Shown here piece after piece: positions 5,745-5,841 of a DNA stretch of 5,841 bases (position 1 is the stretch's first letter; each line of letters opens with the position of its first letter). The stretch is from the NCBI GenBank assembly GCA_937884735.1, contig CAKZYI010000209.1, positions 1-5,841 on the forward strand. The letters are read 5' to 3'. The notes under the pieces are model-generated. The model saw only the letters and a program-made list of their open reading frames with translations. It did not search any database and was not told the DNA's origin. The translations under genes were made by a program, and so were the position numbers. The DNA comes from an uncultured Pleurocapsa sp. Its GTDB lineage: Bacteria; Cyanobacteriota; Cyanobacteriia; Cyanobacteriales; Xenococcaceae.

Positions 5745-5841
5745 TCAGCTTATTTTGCAGATGGGGAAAAATAGACTCACCATCTATATTGAGTTAGCTA
5801 ACTCTTTAGCGACGATCTAGATTAATAACTTTTTGAGCCAA
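5745..5841 (+). terminator. Inverted repeats after the diguanylate cyclase gene, possible terminator
   Basis: Two elements follow the stop codon. The first is AGATGG/CCATCT (5759-5764 with 5780-5785), a six-pair stem with a 15-nt loop. The second is the perfect 14-base palindrome GAGTTAGCTAACTC (5791-5804), which folds as a five-pair stem with an AGCT loop and is followed by only TTT. The position fits transcription termination, but the T-run is too short for a strong intrinsic terminator. No gene is visible in this tail. Confidence 0.35.

Noticed and set aside
1..5841. CRISPR array, transposase, tRNA or defence system
   Set aside because: No regularly spaced repeats, insertion sequence genes, cloverleaf sequence or known defence domains were seen.

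Overview
The window looks like cyanobacterial chromosome. The DNA is AT-rich. It carries four copies of the HIP1 octamer GCGATCGC, all inside genes, and a GTCATTA/GTCATTC heptamer array of the kind cyanobacteria have between genes. The three recognisable proteins (a TPR protein, a CobI-type cobalamin enzyme and a PleD-like diguanylate cyclase) all read like cyanobacterial family members. Genus cannot be fixed from the sequence alone.

Layout. Positions 1-1879 (minus strand) encode a long TPR-repeat protein. Its C-terminus runs off the left edge, and its reading frame is broken about 84 codons after the start at an A6C run (1628-1634). The next 740 bp (1880-2619) are AT-rich and gene-free; they hold a small palindrome followed by nine T, a heptamer repeat array and an inverted repeat just before the next gene. 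Positions 2620-3327 (plus) encode CobI, precorrin-2 C20-methyltransferase, starting at GTG. A 160-bp gap with a Fur-box-like sequence precedes a 68-residue unidentified protein at 3488-3694, starting at TTG. Another 652 bp without a convincing gene (3695-4346) contains several hairpins and a promoter-like sequence. Positions 4347-5744 (plus) encode a receiver-PAS-GGDEF response regulator predicted to make cyclic di-GMP. The last 97 bp hold two small inverted repeats, possibly a terminator.

The genes do not form an obvious operon: each plus-strand gene has its own long upstream region, and their functions (corrin synthesis, second-messenger signalling, protein-protein scaffolding) differ. The one link I see is a shared inverted repeat, TATGGT-N18-ACCATA, directly upstream of both cobI and the diguanylate cyclase gene, with the same arms and the same 18-nt gap. 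This could be a common regulator site. I found no CRISPR array, transposase, tRNA, rRNA, recognised riboswitch or defence system. The most unusual items are the shared inverted repeat and the frame break at a heptamer known to promote -1 frameshifting.
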